A stretch of 55,675 bases of DNA from Bacteroidales bacterium (lineage in GTDB: Bacteria > Bacteroidota > Bacteroidia > Bacteroidales > F082). The DNA lies in contig JAKSNA010000018.1 in the NCBI GenBank assembly GCA_024400295.1, positions 1-55,675 on the forward strand. Reading direction: 5' to 3'. A model generated the notes under the pieces. The model searched no databases, was not told the DNA's origin, and saw only the letters and a list, made by a program, of their open reading frames with translations. Positions 1-8,110 of the stretch are shown piece by piece. The position numbers were made by a program, and so were the translations under genes. Each line of letters begins with the position of its first letter. The stretch's first letter is position 1.

Positions 1-29
1 GCAGGTGGCCTCGGCGGGTAGCCCCGCTG

Positions 30-353
30 ATGAAACCGAACAAGGCCGTCCGCCGCACGGCGGACGGCCTCTCCCCCCCCCCCCAAAAAAAAAAAAAAAC
101 TCCGAACCGCGAGGAAACAGAAGCCATCGATGCCGACAACAGGCAGAAAGAGTTTGAACTCGGCAGGCAGTACATCGGCGAGTTCAAGGAAAACATTGTC
201 AAACCGTTACAGACAGAAATGAAAGGACTGAAAAATGAAGTCAAGAAATTGCACAAAAACTGGTGGCAGCAGGTCCAAATCCACCTCGGCAGTGCGTTGC
301 TCGTTCTGTTCGCCGCAGCTGTGGTTTATGCTGTTGTCAGAATTAAACACTAA
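30..353 (+). CDS. Small coiled-coil/membrane protein, phage-like, start uncertain
   Basis: I do not recognise the family. The open frame gives 107 residues: a basic, low-complexity start encoded by a hairpin and a C12A15 tract, a charged helical middle (about residues 30-75, many E/K) and one C-terminal membrane helix (about 84-103, ALLVLFAAAVVYAVV) followed by RIKH. The frame through the homopolymers encodes only PPP and KKKK, so the true start may be downstream or upstream of the window edge. Size and layout resemble small lysis or membrane proteins of Bacteroidales phages, which agrees with the phage-type lipoprotein at the other end of the window, but this is inference. It is convergent with the AbiE operon, with about 14 bases between the two stops. 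Confidence 0.4.
   Translation: MKPNKAVRRTADGLSPPPQKKKKTPNREETEAIDADNRQKEFELGRQYIGEFKENIVKPLQTEMKGLKNEVKKLHKNWWQQVQIHLGSALLVLFAAAVVYAVVRIKH
43..99. repeat. Long GC-rich inverted repeat followed by C12-A15 homopolymer tract
   Basis: Positions 43-55 (AGGCCGTCCGCCG) and 58-70 are perfectly complementary, a 13-bp stem with a 2-base centre. Twelve C (73-84) and fifteen A (85-99) follow directly. The hairpin is not followed by a T-run on either strand, so it is not a simple intrinsic terminator. Adjacent homopolymers of this length are unusual and also error-prone to sequence. Confidence 0.8.
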
Positions 354-367
354 TCCGGTCAAGCGTC

Positions 368-1413
368 CTATAGATTTGACAATCCAGCATCAATTTTCCT
401 AAACCTATTTTGAAGAGTTTCCAAGCGTTCCATCAATTTGTCAAAATCCAACGGTTTACCATAGATGAAACTCGAGCACATTTTCTTATAGTCCTCCCCT
501 ATTTTTTCACGCATTTCGCCAACAGGACAGAACATTATTGTTGCCGGAAAATCGAGATCGTAGTTCACACCGCCAACATGATAAAATTTGCGTCGATGCT
601 CCACAATTCTTTTGTAAAGTTCAAAATCACCAAGTGCCGATTCTGCATATTCAGTGTCCATAAGTCGCTCCAAATCATATAGATGACGACTCATCCTAAT
701 CGTCCTTGGATTCTTTCGCTGATACTCTTCACTCAAAAGAAAAGCTTTTTCCAAGAACGTCCTTGATGGAGAAATTGTCGCAATTTCGCAATTTGTATCA
801 TCGTCTTCACCGACAAATTCATCACCAATCAGCGATTTCATTGTCTTCACCTCAAACGGTTCTGGCATCGTCAGGCAACTAATTTCAATCTTTACAGCTG
901 GTCTCACATAATCATTATTTCCAGCATATATACTTGGATAATAAACGTTTATGACAGTAGGATCAGAATCGTGGTCAATAGGTTTTAAATCGCCCGGAGT
1001 CATTTGTTCAGTCACCGCCTCAACAACAACATCAAGGCCATCAGCCAACAATCTTTTTTCAAATTCATCCTTAAACTCGCCTGTAACAAAGTCACGCGAA
1101 GCGATTCTCAAATATTTTATTTGATTGTTATTCTGACATTTAGCGCATTCTTTATGTTGAACCTCAGCGAAGAAGTCACGATATAAAGCGATATCAATAT
1201 CTTCCGAAACCTGTCTATCAGATTCCAACCCTTGCTCAAACTCGTTCCACCTTTGAAATACATGTACTTGGCCATGCTCATTCCGAACAACACCTTCAGG
1301 ACAGCCGTCACCCACCAGTCTTTTTCAACAGATTCAGCATCAATGTTTTTCAAATCCACAATACGCTGAATCATATATATTTTATCTTCGATTTTATTAT
1401 CCAACCACCTCAT
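368..1413 (-). pseudogene. AbiEii-type nucleotidyltransferase toxin, frameshifted
   Basis: Two overlapping minus-strand frames together form one AbiEii-like protein of about 348 residues. The first frame (from 1413) carries KDWWVTAVLKVLF and the nucleotidyltransferase signature KGGTSLSKGWNLIDRF; the second resumes with SEDIDIALYRDFF and runs to 368. Restoring one T in the TTT run (plus strand AAA 1207-1209) fuses them exactly as F-SEDIDIAL, so a single-base deletion separates the GG(T/S)S half of the active site from the D-x-D half. AbiEii proteins are GTP-dependent nucleotidyltransferase toxins of type IV toxin-antitoxin and abortive-infection systems. The gene overlaps its antitoxin by 17 bases. 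It is either a real inactivation or a homopolymer sequencing error. Confidence 0.85.
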
Positions 1414-2011
1414 ATTTCATCTCATTTTTTATTGAAACAAGTATTTTCCTAATCCATGCCGGGGCGAGTTTAATGTCATCATTCCAAGTATCATCCTCTG
1501 GATGCTCTGCCATTATTGTTCTTAAACGCTGAATGTCCTCGTCGCTAACATTTTCATTGCCAATGGCTTTCAATGCTTGGACGAGCATCGGCATTATCTT
1601 CCCCTTGTAAGCAAAAGTGCGCGGAACGCTCCGCCTTAAACGGATTGTATGATTGCCAATAATTATCGTTCTATCAGATCCATTCGTCAGGTATTCGGTT
1701 TTCATCGGCACCTGAGCTGAAAAACCAAGCATGTTGAGAGCTGTCGCGCCAGTCGGCAGTATTTGAGCATTGTCGCGCTTTGCTATTGCCTTTGCTATTT
1801 GTTCATTTGATGGGAAAACCACGCCGAATTTGCTGATAATCGGCTTTGCATAAATGCCGAAAGCGACGCGCACAAGCAGTCCTTCCTTTGCCAAGTCAGC
1901 CAGCACTTTCGTAACATATTCATCATTGAATTGAGGGAAACTGTTTACAAAAAAAATTGTGCCATCTTCGCTTTCGTTAATAATGTTTTTTATCTGTTCG
2001 AGCGTACACAT
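1397..2011 (-). CDS. AbiEi/DUF6088-like antitoxin and transcriptional repressor
   Basis: About 204 residues with an N-terminal winged-helix region (about 1-70, including KVLADLAKEGLLVRVAFGIYAKP) and a C-terminal AbiEi-like domain (LPTGATALNMLGFSAQVP..., IRLRRSVPRTFAYKGK). This is the layout of the antitoxin half of AbiE type IV systems, which represses its own operon. I start at the ATG at 2011. A longer frame opens with TTG at 2056, but that codon lies inside the promoter element TATCTTTGC and would be untranscribed. The gene sits directly upstream of the AbiEii toxin and overlaps it by 17 bases, the normal antitoxin-first order. Confidence 0.8.
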   Translation of the reverse strand: MCTLEQIKNIINESEDGTIFFVNSFPQFNDEYVTKVLADLAKEGLLVRVAFGIYAKPIISKFGVVFPSNEQIAKAIAKRDNAQILPTGATALNMLGFSAQVPMKTEYLTNGSDRTIIIGNHTIRLRRSVPRTFAYKGKIMPMLVQALKAIGNENVSDEDIQRLRTIMAEHPEDDTWNDDIKLAPAWIRKILVSIKNEMKYEVVG

Positions 2012-2052
2012 ATCCTGTAATTTAGTCGGAATTTTTAACAATATTTCCGACT

Positions 2053-2061
2053 GCAAAGATA
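2053..2061 (-). promoter_or_regulatory. Bacteroidota -7 element (TATCTTTGC) of the AbiE operon
   Basis: Read on the minus strand, TATCTTTGCAGTCGG precedes the AbiEi start by about 40 bases. It matches TAnnTTTGC and is nearly the same as the elements upstream of feoB and of the MqsR-like toxin. Confidence 0.65.
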
Positions 2062-2338
2062 CTTATTATTTCAAATGTGCAACATGAATAAATGAATATT
2101 TTTTAAAATAATCATCAACAGCCATCCATAAACATCCATAAAAACGACGCAAAGAATTTCGATAATTAGTCACTTTTGGCGTAATTTTTGTAAGTACCAT
2201 TTTTGTACCACAAAACAATCAAATCACTGATTATCAATATAATAAACATTTTGCGTGGGAAAATAGCCAAACATTCAGTACCAATCGTTCCATTTTCATA
2301 TTTCACAAGTGAACTTACACACTGTCCTTCATCTAAGC
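2062..2338. other. Intergenic AT-rich region between AbiE and gpx
   Basis: No convincing gene is seen. The stretch holds a 10-bp direct repeat CATCCATAAA (2123-2142) and two nearby GTACC motifs around 2195-2210. The small open frame at 2203-2466 antisense to the gpx end has no coding character. Confidence 0.4.
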
Positions 2339-2370
2339 AAAAAGACCGCCAGCTTTGCGCTGACGGCCTC
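2339..2370 (-). terminator. Intrinsic terminator downstream of gpx
   Basis: Read on the minus strand, GGCCGTCAGC and GCTGGCGGTC form a 10-bp stem with wobble or mismatch positions around a GCAAA loop, followed by TTTTTGC. It sits about 45 bases after the glutathione peroxidase stop. Confidence 0.75.
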
Positions 2371-2412
2371 TTGCAGACAAAACAAGTCTTTATGACATCA
2401 TGTCATTATTCA

Positions 2413-2970
2413 TCAACCTTCCAAAATTTTGACAATCTCCTCCTCAATCTCGTCTGGCGTCACTGAAGGCGCGTAACGCTTCACCACATTTCCTCTGCGG
2501 TCAACGAGGAATTTCTCGAAGTTCCACTTGATGTCGTTGTCCTTCTCACTCTTCCCGTTGAGGTGCGATGTCACTGACAGTGCCTTTTCCTTCATCCAAT
2601 GACCTTTGTCATCGCGTGTTGTTATTGCGTTCTTGAGGAAAGTGTATAGCGGCGACTCCCCCGCCCCGTTAACCTCAATCTTCTTGAAGCGCGGGAATGT
2701 GGTGTCGTAACGCAACGAGCAGAACGAGTTGATTTCCTCGTCGGTGCCTTTCGCCTGCTCCATGAACTGGTTGCACGGAAAGTCAAGGATCACAAAGCCT
2801 TTATCGCGATGTTTGCGGTAAAGCTGTTCCAAAGCCTCATACTGCGGCGTGAAGCCACAGCCAGTGGCAGTGTTGACAATCAGCATGACATTTCCTTTGT
2901 ACTCACTGAACGAAACCTCGGACTCCTGTCCGTTTTCGATTTTCTTAACTTTGATGTCGTAGATATTCAT
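2413..2970 (-). CDS. Glutathione peroxidase-family thiol peroxidase
   Basis: 185 residues, the usual size for bacterial GPx. The redox-active Cys motif is NTATGCGFTPQY (about residues 33-44), a Cys rather than Sec enzyme; other GPx landmarks are FPCNQF and the KWNFEKFLVD Trp/Asn motif. It reduces hydrogen peroxide or organic hydroperoxides, most likely using thioredoxin, and has no signal peptide, so it is cytoplasmic. It is the last of three minus-strand genes (feoB, SGNH hydrolase, gpx) and ends at an intrinsic terminator. Pairing with an iron transporter makes sense for Fenton chemistry, but the 77-base gap leaves co-transcription open. Confidence 0.93.
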   Translation of the reverse strand: MNIYDIKVKKIENGQESEVSFSEYKGNVMLIVNTATGCGFTPQYEALEQLYRKHRDKGFVILDFPCNQFMEQAKGTDEEINSFCSLRYDTTFPRFKKIEVNGAGESPLYTFLKNAITTRDDKGHWMKEKALSVTSHLNGKSEKDNDIKWNFEKFLVDRRGNVVKRYAPSVTPDEIEEEIVKILEG

Positions 2971-3047
2971 ATTGTTATTTTTTCACATCTAACAACAGAA
3001 AGTCATAATTGTTTGAAATCCGTAAATATTTACTTCCGAAATAAAGT

Positions 3048-3722
3048 TTACAAATAACGTTTTACGGCATCACGCCAGATCAAATAGCCTTTCCCGGTAA
3101 GGTGAAGTCCGTCGTTTGAATAATTAATGTTCATCTTGCCTTCCTCATCGGCGAAAAGTGAGAACAAATCAATGTATGTGACATCCTCTTCTTCTGCGAC
3201 TTGCCGCAGCAACTCGTTGGCCACCGGAATATCTTTCCAGCGTGCTGTGTGGCCACCGAACATGCCATAATGGTCGTTAGTCGGCAGAATGCTCTGGATA
3301 TAGATTTCTGTGCGTGGCGATTCTTCTTTTATCCTTTTGATAATCAATCGTGTCTTCATTGCTACAGTATCAGGGTGACCGCCACGCCCGAGGTCATTGA
3401 TGCCGATCATCAGAAAGACTTTGGCGGGCTGTCCGTTGGTGATTGTTTCGAGACGGTCGAGGACGCCGTCACACACGTCGCCGCTGATGCCGCGGTTCTT
3501 GCAGTGTCTGTTCTGGAACAGTTCGCTCCATTCGCCGCCGTCGGTGATGCTGTTGCCCAAGAAAATGATGTCTTTTTTGCTCGTCGGCAGCTCATCAAAC
3601 AATGAAGCCCGCTGTTCATAATAAGTGGTGTGCTTGCGTTGCTGTGCAGAAGCATCTTCCGACAAGGAAATAAGGACGGCAAAGCAAATAAGACCAAAGA
3701 TTAAAACCAAGTTTCTTTTCAT
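3048..3722 (-). CDS. Secreted SGNH/GDSL-family hydrolase (probable esterase)
   Basis: 224 residues. An N-terminal signal peptide (hydrophobic about 5-20, ending near ASAQQ) puts it in the periplasm or outside. SGNH blocks are clear: block I FLGNSITDGGEW (nucleophile Ser), block II NRGISGD (oxyanion Gly), block III GINDLGRGG (Asn) and block V SNDGLHLTGKGY (Asp-x-x-His). In gut Bacteroidota such proteins often de-O-acetylate sugars or sialic acid; the substrate here cannot be told. It lies 23 bases downstream of feoB on the same strand, so the two are probably co-transcribed, although no functional link is obvious. Confidence 0.9.
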   Translation of the reverse strand: MKRNLVLIFGLICFAVLISLSEDASAQQRKHTTYYEQRASLFDELPTSKKDIIFLGNSITDGGEWSELFQNRHCKNRGISGDVCDGVLDRLETITNGQPAKVFLMIGINDLGRGGHPDTVAMKTRLIIKRIKEESPRTEIYIQSILPTNDHYGMFGGHTARWKDIPVANELLRQVAEEEDVTYIDLFSLFADEEGKMNINYSNDGLHLTGKGYLIWRDAVKRYL

Positions 3723-3745
3723 TTTACCTATTCATTTTTAAAAAC

Positions 3746-5848
3746 TTATCCGAAAATCTGATATACTCCGAATGCCACGACCCAGGCTAAGACAAGTGAA
3801 TTGATTACCGAGAACAAAGCCCACTTTCCACCTGCTTCACGACGCAGTGTCGCTATCGTTGCGATGCACGGGAAGTAAAGCAGCACGAACAGCATGAACG
3901 CCCAACTCACCGCCGGCGTGAAGACGTGCTGTCCCATTCTTGGTCCGGAGGTATAGACTTCATCGCGCATGGCCTTCGCCAAGGCAGTCGTACCCTCTTC
4001 ATCATCAACATGATAAAGTATTCCCATTGTGCTTACGATGGCTTCCTTCGCCGGAAGACCTGTCAGAATGCATACGTTCATCTTCCAGTCGAAACCGAGC
4101 GGACTCATCACTGGCTCCATACTGCGGCCTATCATCGCGAGGTATGACTCTTCCTTGTTTGCCCCGTTGTTTGTCTTACCGATCGGGAAATATTCCAACG
4201 CCCAGATAATCACCGATGCGGCGAGTATCACTGTCGAGATTTTCTTCAGATAATCTGATGTGCGTTCCCAAATGTGCGCTCCGGTGTTGCGCAATGTCGG
4301 CTTACGGAAAGGCGGCAACTCAGAAACATAGTCGTTTTCACCTTGCTTGAAGTATTTCGTTCGTTTCATTATAAATGCAAACAATATCGCAAAAATAATG
4401 CCAATGACATACATTGATATCATCACCAGCGACTTGTATTTTGCAAAAAACGCTGCTACGAACAGCATGTAAACAGGCAGTCGCGCCGAACACGACATGA
4501 ATGGTATCATCAGCATGGTGAGCGTTCTGTCTTTCTTGTTGTCGATTGATTTAGCAGCCAGGATTGCCGGGACGTTACAGCCGAATCCGATGAGCATCGG
4601 GATGAATGAACGACCATGTAACCCTATGACATGCATTATCTTATCCATTACGAAAGCTGCACGCGACATATAACCTGAGTCCTCAAGCATCGAGAGGAAG
4701 AAGAATAGAATGATGATGTTGGGCAGGAAAGCAAGCACCGCCCCCACTCCCATCACAATGCCGTCGGTGATCATGCTGCTGAGCCAGCCATGAGGCATTA
4801 CACTACGCAGCCAGTTGGCGGCGATGTCCACTCCGCTGTCAATCCAAGCCTGCGGGTATGCGCCGAGAGTGAACGTGGCTTCGAACACCAAAAACAATAC
4901 CACAAGCAGAAGCGGCAGTCCGAGCCAGCGGTTTGTCAGCAGTGCATCAAGTTTCTGCAGGAAAGTGTGGTCGCTGTCGTCCTTGCTGTGACGCAGCGTC
5001 TCCTGCAGTGCTCCATGCACGAAACCATGGCTTGCGGAGCTTAACAGTTCGGCTGGCGACGCGTGAAACTCACGCTTCAACGACCTCACCTCATTGGTCA
5101 CCGCAGCCTCAATCTCCTTGTCGTGACCATTCAGCAAATCACGGCAATTTTCAAAGTCCTGCAACAACCTGATTGCAACATACCTCTTGTCGTAATCACG
5201 CATGTCGGGGAATGAAAGTACAACCTCTTCAATCTTTCTGATCGAACGTTCAAGGTCCTGACCGTATGGAACATGTGTGTGTTTCACGCCTTCGTTTTTC
5301 ACGATGGCACCGATTATCACATTCAGAAGCTCGCTGACACCTTTCCCGCTTGATGAATCGGTCGGTGTCGCCTTGAAACCCATCATATTGCCAAGCTGTT
5401 CATAATCAACGGAGTGGTCGGTGGCGAGAAGGGCATCGTAATTGTTAAGCGCCACGACGAGACGCGAGTGCATGTCGATGAGATGTGCCGTAAGATGAAG
5501 GTCTTCCTCAAGATTTTTCGAGTCAACGACATTCAATATCAGGTCAGGTTTGTGGTTTCTGACAAAAGCCGCCACACGCCGCGCGGTAACATGTGGGTCG
5601 GCGACGACATCAGCGTCCTTTATGTCAACAAACCTGATCGCCTGTCCGTTATGGACAACAACATCAGGCTCATCTGTCGGTTCGGCGTTTCTGTATATTT
5701 GTTCGAGAAGTGCAGTGTGGCTGCTGTCGGGCATTCCGACAACAAGCACCAATAACCTGCGTTCACGGAGGTTCGCCATTCTGATGCATGACAACCCGCT
5801 ACGGCATTTCTCGCACTGTCCGCTACATATAAAATTCAGTTCGTTCAT
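3746..5848 (-). CDS. feoB: FeoB-type metal permease with degenerate G domain
   Basis: 700 residues starting at ATG 5848; the longer TTG start lies inside the promoter. The membrane half is a clear FeoB: core motifs GFGCNVPAILA and MSCSARLPVYMLF and about 8-10 helices from residue 280 on. The N-terminal GTPase region is eroded: the P-loop reads GMPDSSHTALLEQ instead of GxPNxGKT/S, the segment to G3 is short, and the DxxG motif reads DIKD. The G4-like ALNNYD and G5-like SSGKG remain. Residues 7-21 hold a Cys cluster (CSGQCEKCRSGLSC). No FeoA domain is fused, unlike many Bacteroidales FeoAB proteins. The permease probably imports Fe2+ or Mn2+, but GTP binding is doubtful. Confidence 0.88.
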   Translation of the reverse strand: MNELNFICSGQCEKCRSGLSCIRMANLRERRLLVLVVGMPDSSHTALLEQIYRNAEPTDEPDVVVHNGQAIRFVDIKDADVVADPHVTARRVAAFVRNHKPDLILNVVDSKNLEEDLHLTAHLIDMHSRLVVALNNYDALLATDHSVDYEQLGNMMGFKATPTDSSSGKGVSELLNVIIGAIVKNEGVKHTHVPYGQDLERSIRKIEEVVLSFPDMRDYDKRYVAIRLLQDFENCRDLLNGHDKEIEAAVTNEVRSLKREFHASPAELLSSASHGFVHGALQETLRHSKDDSDHTFLQKLDALLTNRWLGLPLLLVVLFLVFEATFTLGAYPQAWIDSGVDIAANWLRSVMPHGWLSSMITDGIVMGVGAVLAFLPNIIILFFFLSMLEDSGYMSRAAFVMDKIMHVIGLHGRSFIPMLIGFGCNVPAILAAKSIDNKKDRTLTMLMIPFMSCSARLPVYMLFVAAFFAKYKSLVMISMYVIGIIFAILFAFIMKRTKYFKQGENDYVSELPPFRKPTLRNTGAHIWERTSDYLKKISTVILAASVIIWALEYFPIGKTNNGANKEESYLAMIGRSMEPVMSPLGFDWKMNVCILTGLPAKEAIVSTMGILYHVDDEEGTTALAKAMRDEVYTSGPRMGQHVFTPAVSWAFMLFVLLYFPCIATIATLRREAGGKWALFSVINSLVLAWVVAFGVYQIFG

Positions 5849-5865
5849 CTTAAAAAATTTCGACT

Positions 5866-5874
5866 GCAAAAATA
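5866..5874 (-). promoter_or_regulatory. -7 element (TATTTTTGC) of feoB
   Basis: Minus strand TATTTTTGCAGTCG lies 18 bases before the feoB ATG, giving a very short leader. It overlaps the alternative TTG start, which argues against that start. Confidence 0.65.
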
Positions 5875-5939
5875 CGATTTTTTAAGAAAAAACGATGTCT
5901 TATTTAGAATTATTATAAATAATTTTTTCAATTATTATT

Positions 5940-6752
5940 TCAGTCGTTCCAATAACCGAAGAAATGCTTCACGGGTCCAAAGCCGTGACCGATTTCGTAA
6001 TTGGCGCCTGCGATGATTGCATTGTTAATAAACTTCTTTGCTTCTGCGGCGGCTTCCTGCAACGAAAGTCCTTTTGCAAGGAAAGAAGCCAAGGCCGATG
6101 ACATCGTGCAGCCTGTCCCGTGGGTGTTTCTCGTATGGACACGCACCGACGGAAGCTCGCAAACGCATTTATTTTCAATGTCATAGAAGATGTCAACGAG
6201 TTTGTCTTCGGTAAGATGTCCGGCTTTGAGAAGCACCGACGTGCCGGCTTCCTGCGCGAGTTCGATCGCCGCTTCCGGCAGTTCAGACTGATGTTCGAGT
6301 TTCATGCCGCCGAGGAGAATCTCGGCTTCAGGAATGTTCGGCGTGATGACACGCGCCAACGGCACAAGTTTTCCGACAAGCGTGTTCACCGCGCTTTCTT
6401 CGATGAGTCGATGCCCCGATGTTGACACCATCACCGGGTCGAGGACAATGTTCTTCACATGGAATTTCGTTAGGGTTTTTGCCACGCCTTCAACGACTTC
6501 AGCAGAGTGCAACATCCCGATTTTCACAGCGTCAACGCCGATGTCTTCGATTACGGCTTCAATCTGCTGTTCGATTATTTCAACGGGAACCGGATGCACT
6601 GCTTTAACACCCAATGTATTCTGAACCGTTATCGCCGTTATTGCCGATGCCGCATAGCACCCGCACGCGGAGATTGTCTTGATGTCGGCCTGGATTCCAG
6701 CACCGCCGCCAGAGTCACTACCGGCAATTGTCAATACTCTGTTGTATTTCAT
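5940..6752 (-). CDS. thiD: Hydroxymethylpyrimidine/phosphomethylpyrimidine kinase
   Basis: 270 residues, typical for ThiD. The N-terminal motif TIAGSDSGGGAGIQADIKT and the C-terminal ribokinase-fold signature NTHGTGCTMSSALAS (anion hole and catalytic Asp region) are intact, as is VLDPVMVSTSGHRL. It phosphorylates HMP to HMP-P and HMP-PP in the cytoplasm, giving the pyrimidine substrate of ThiE. It is the third gene of the thiM-thiE/tenA-thiD operon, 89 bases after the thiE-tenA stop. That gap is filled by a heptamer repeat and a single copy of the 23-bp unit found upstream of dgt. Confidence 0.95.
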   Translation of the reverse strand: MKYNRVLTIAGSDSGGGAGIQADIKTISACGCYAASAITAITVQNTLGVKAVHPVPVEIIEQQIEAVIEDIGVDAVKIGMLHSAEVVEGVAKTLTKFHVKNIVLDPVMVSTSGHRLIEESAVNTLVGKLVPLARVITPNIPEAEILLGGMKLEHQSELPEAAIELAQEAGTSVLLKAGHLTEDKLVDIFYDIENKCVCELPSVRVHTRNTHGTGCTMSSALASFLAKGLSLQEAAAEAKKFINNAIIAGANYEIGHGFGPVKHFFGYWND

Positions 6753-6760
6753 GATTTAAT

Positions 6761-6787
6761 TTTTAAAACAAGTTTCACGAGTTTTTT
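6761..6787 (-). repeat. Single copy of the 23-bp ACTCGTG unit upstream of thiD
   Basis: On the minus strand AAAAACTCGTGAAACTTG followed by TTTTAAAAA lies just before the thiD ATG. It differs by only two or three bases from the 23-bp unit repeated in front of dgt at 34477-34591. Confidence 0.7.
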
Positions 6788-6799
6788 AAGTTCTATGTT

Positions 6800-6841
6800 T
6801 TCCTTCACCTTTACACCTTTATGACTTTATAACTTTACACC
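6800..6841 (-). repeat. Purine-rich heptamer/octamer array after the thiE-tenA stop
   Basis: Read on the minus strand the units are GGTGTAAA, GTTATAAA, GTCATAAA, GGTGTAAA and GGTGAAGG, starting at the first base after the TGA stop. Similar arrays begin at the stop codons of the TonB-like gene, tsaD and hrpB. Confidence 0.75.
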
Positions 6842-8110
6842 TCAATAGCACTGTTCCCAAAACCTTAATTCCATTTCCGTTGAAATCACAAATGCCCCTC
6901 TCATTGCGGCGCGGCGTTGCGGTGATTCTTTTTCAGCCATTTCATTTATGAGATTCAATGCGTTACGCACACCATTTTCCATCATGTCGGAGGCATAGCA
7001 TGAAATCCATTCATGATAAGGGTTCTTGTCACCGTCTTTTTCAATGCTGATGATGTACTTGCCAATCTCGCTGTAAACCCACATGCATGGCAACATCGCC
7101 GCCATCGCCATGCTAAGGTCTTCAGGTTCAAAATATTGCCGTGTGTGATTTATGTATGCTGTCGTGCCAGGCATCGGCCTGATGTTTTCAGCGGCCTTGT
7201 CACCAATCATCTGCTCGTGCATGATGTGTTCTGCCTCCATGCCCTCCTTTGCGAACTGTCTGAACAGCTCTTTCATCACGCTATCCGGCAGCATGTCGGC
7301 GAGACGTGACATCTCATCGCAATAATTAATTAGGTATAAATCATCTTGATAAAGATAACGCAGGAATTTCTCGTAAGGCAGTGTGCCTGCCGCCATTTCC
7401 TGCAAGAATGGAAGGTTTTGAATGCGCTCCATTATTGGCCGTATCACGTTCCAGACATTGTCAGACCAACGCCCCTGCGCATTCCTCACTATCTCGAGAA
7501 GCGTCTCGGCCGATTGCCTCGGAGAGTCGGCGGAAACGATGTCCGAGACCACGGCTATTCCATCCAAGCCACAGAGTATCACGTCTTTAGCAGTCCTATG
7601 ATTCATTCCGCCGATTCCAACTGTTGGATGTTTTGAAATTGCGGAGACTAACTGCGCACCAGCAAGCAAAAACGGCGACTTTGTGTCTGTCTTTGTCGGA
7701 GTGGAGAAAATCGGGGAAACGCCAATATAATCAACGTCAATAAGGTTCGCAGCCTTAACATCGTTGAGGTTCTCGACCGAGATCCCGATTATTTTGTCAG
7801 GACCGAGAAGTTCCCTCGCAATATCGTATGGCATGTCGCTCTGCCCGATATGCACGCCGTCGGCATCAACAGCAAGCGCGATGTCGATACGGTCGTTTAT
7901 GATAAGCGGCACGTTATAAGGACGAAGAATCTCTTTCAGGTCTTGTGCAATTTTCAGGAAATCCATTGTGCTACAATCCTTTTCGCGAAGCTGAACCATC
8001 GTGCAACCGCCTTTCACAGCCTCTTCGACAACCCAACGAATGTCACGACCTTTTGAAAGTTCACAGTCGGTGACTAAATAAAGTGACAAGTCAAAATTGT
8101 ATCTACTCAT
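6842..8110 (-). CDS. thiE-tenA: Fused thiamine-phosphate synthase/TenA aminohydrolase
   Basis: 422 residues, two domains. Residues about 1-205 are ThiE: MVQLREKD, LIINDRIDIAL, DGVHIGQSD, the pyrophosphate-binding VSPIFSTPTKTDT loop and VGIGGM. Residues about 212-422 are TenA: YLYQDDLYLINY, the conserved Cys in MLPCMWVYSEIGKYI and the C-terminal Glu region TEMELRFWEQCY. ThiE joins HMP-PP and THZ-P to thiamin phosphate; TenA hydrolyses degraded aminopyrimidines to HMP. The start overlaps the thiM stop by 4 bases (ATGA), implying translational coupling. ThiD-TenA fusions are well known; ThiE-TenA is less usual, and it joins HMP salvage to the coupling step. Confidence 0.92.
   Translation of the reverse strand: MSRYNFDLSLYLVTDCELSKGRDIRWVVEEAVKGGCTMVQLREKDCSTMDFLKIAQDLKEILRPYNVPLIINDRIDIALAVDADGVHIGQSDMPYDIARELLGPDKIIGISVENLNDVKAANLIDVDYIGVSPIFSTPTKTDTKSPFLLAGAQLVSAISKHPTVGIGGMNHRTAKDVILCGLDGIAVVSDIVSADSPRQSAETLLEIVRNAQGRWSDNVWNVIRPIMERIQNLPFLQEMAAGTLPYEKFLRYLYQDDLYLINYCDEMSRLADMLPDSVMKELFRQFAKEGMEAEHIMHEQMIGDKAAENIRPMPGTTAYINHTRQYFEPEDLSMAMAAMLPCMWVYSEIGKYIISIEKDGDKNPYHEWISCYASDMMENGVRNALNLINEMAEKESPQRRAAMRGAFVISTEMELRFWEQCY

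Noticed and set aside
43..84. Intrinsic terminator at the left edge
   Set aside because: The hairpin is strong, but C-rich DNA follows on the plus strand and no T-run follows on the minus strand.
5849..5869. TTG start for FeoB giving seven extra residues
   Set aside because: The codon lies within the -7 promoter element, so it would not be in the transcript. The same reasoning removed upstream TTG starts of AbiEi, the MqsR-like toxin and HrpB.
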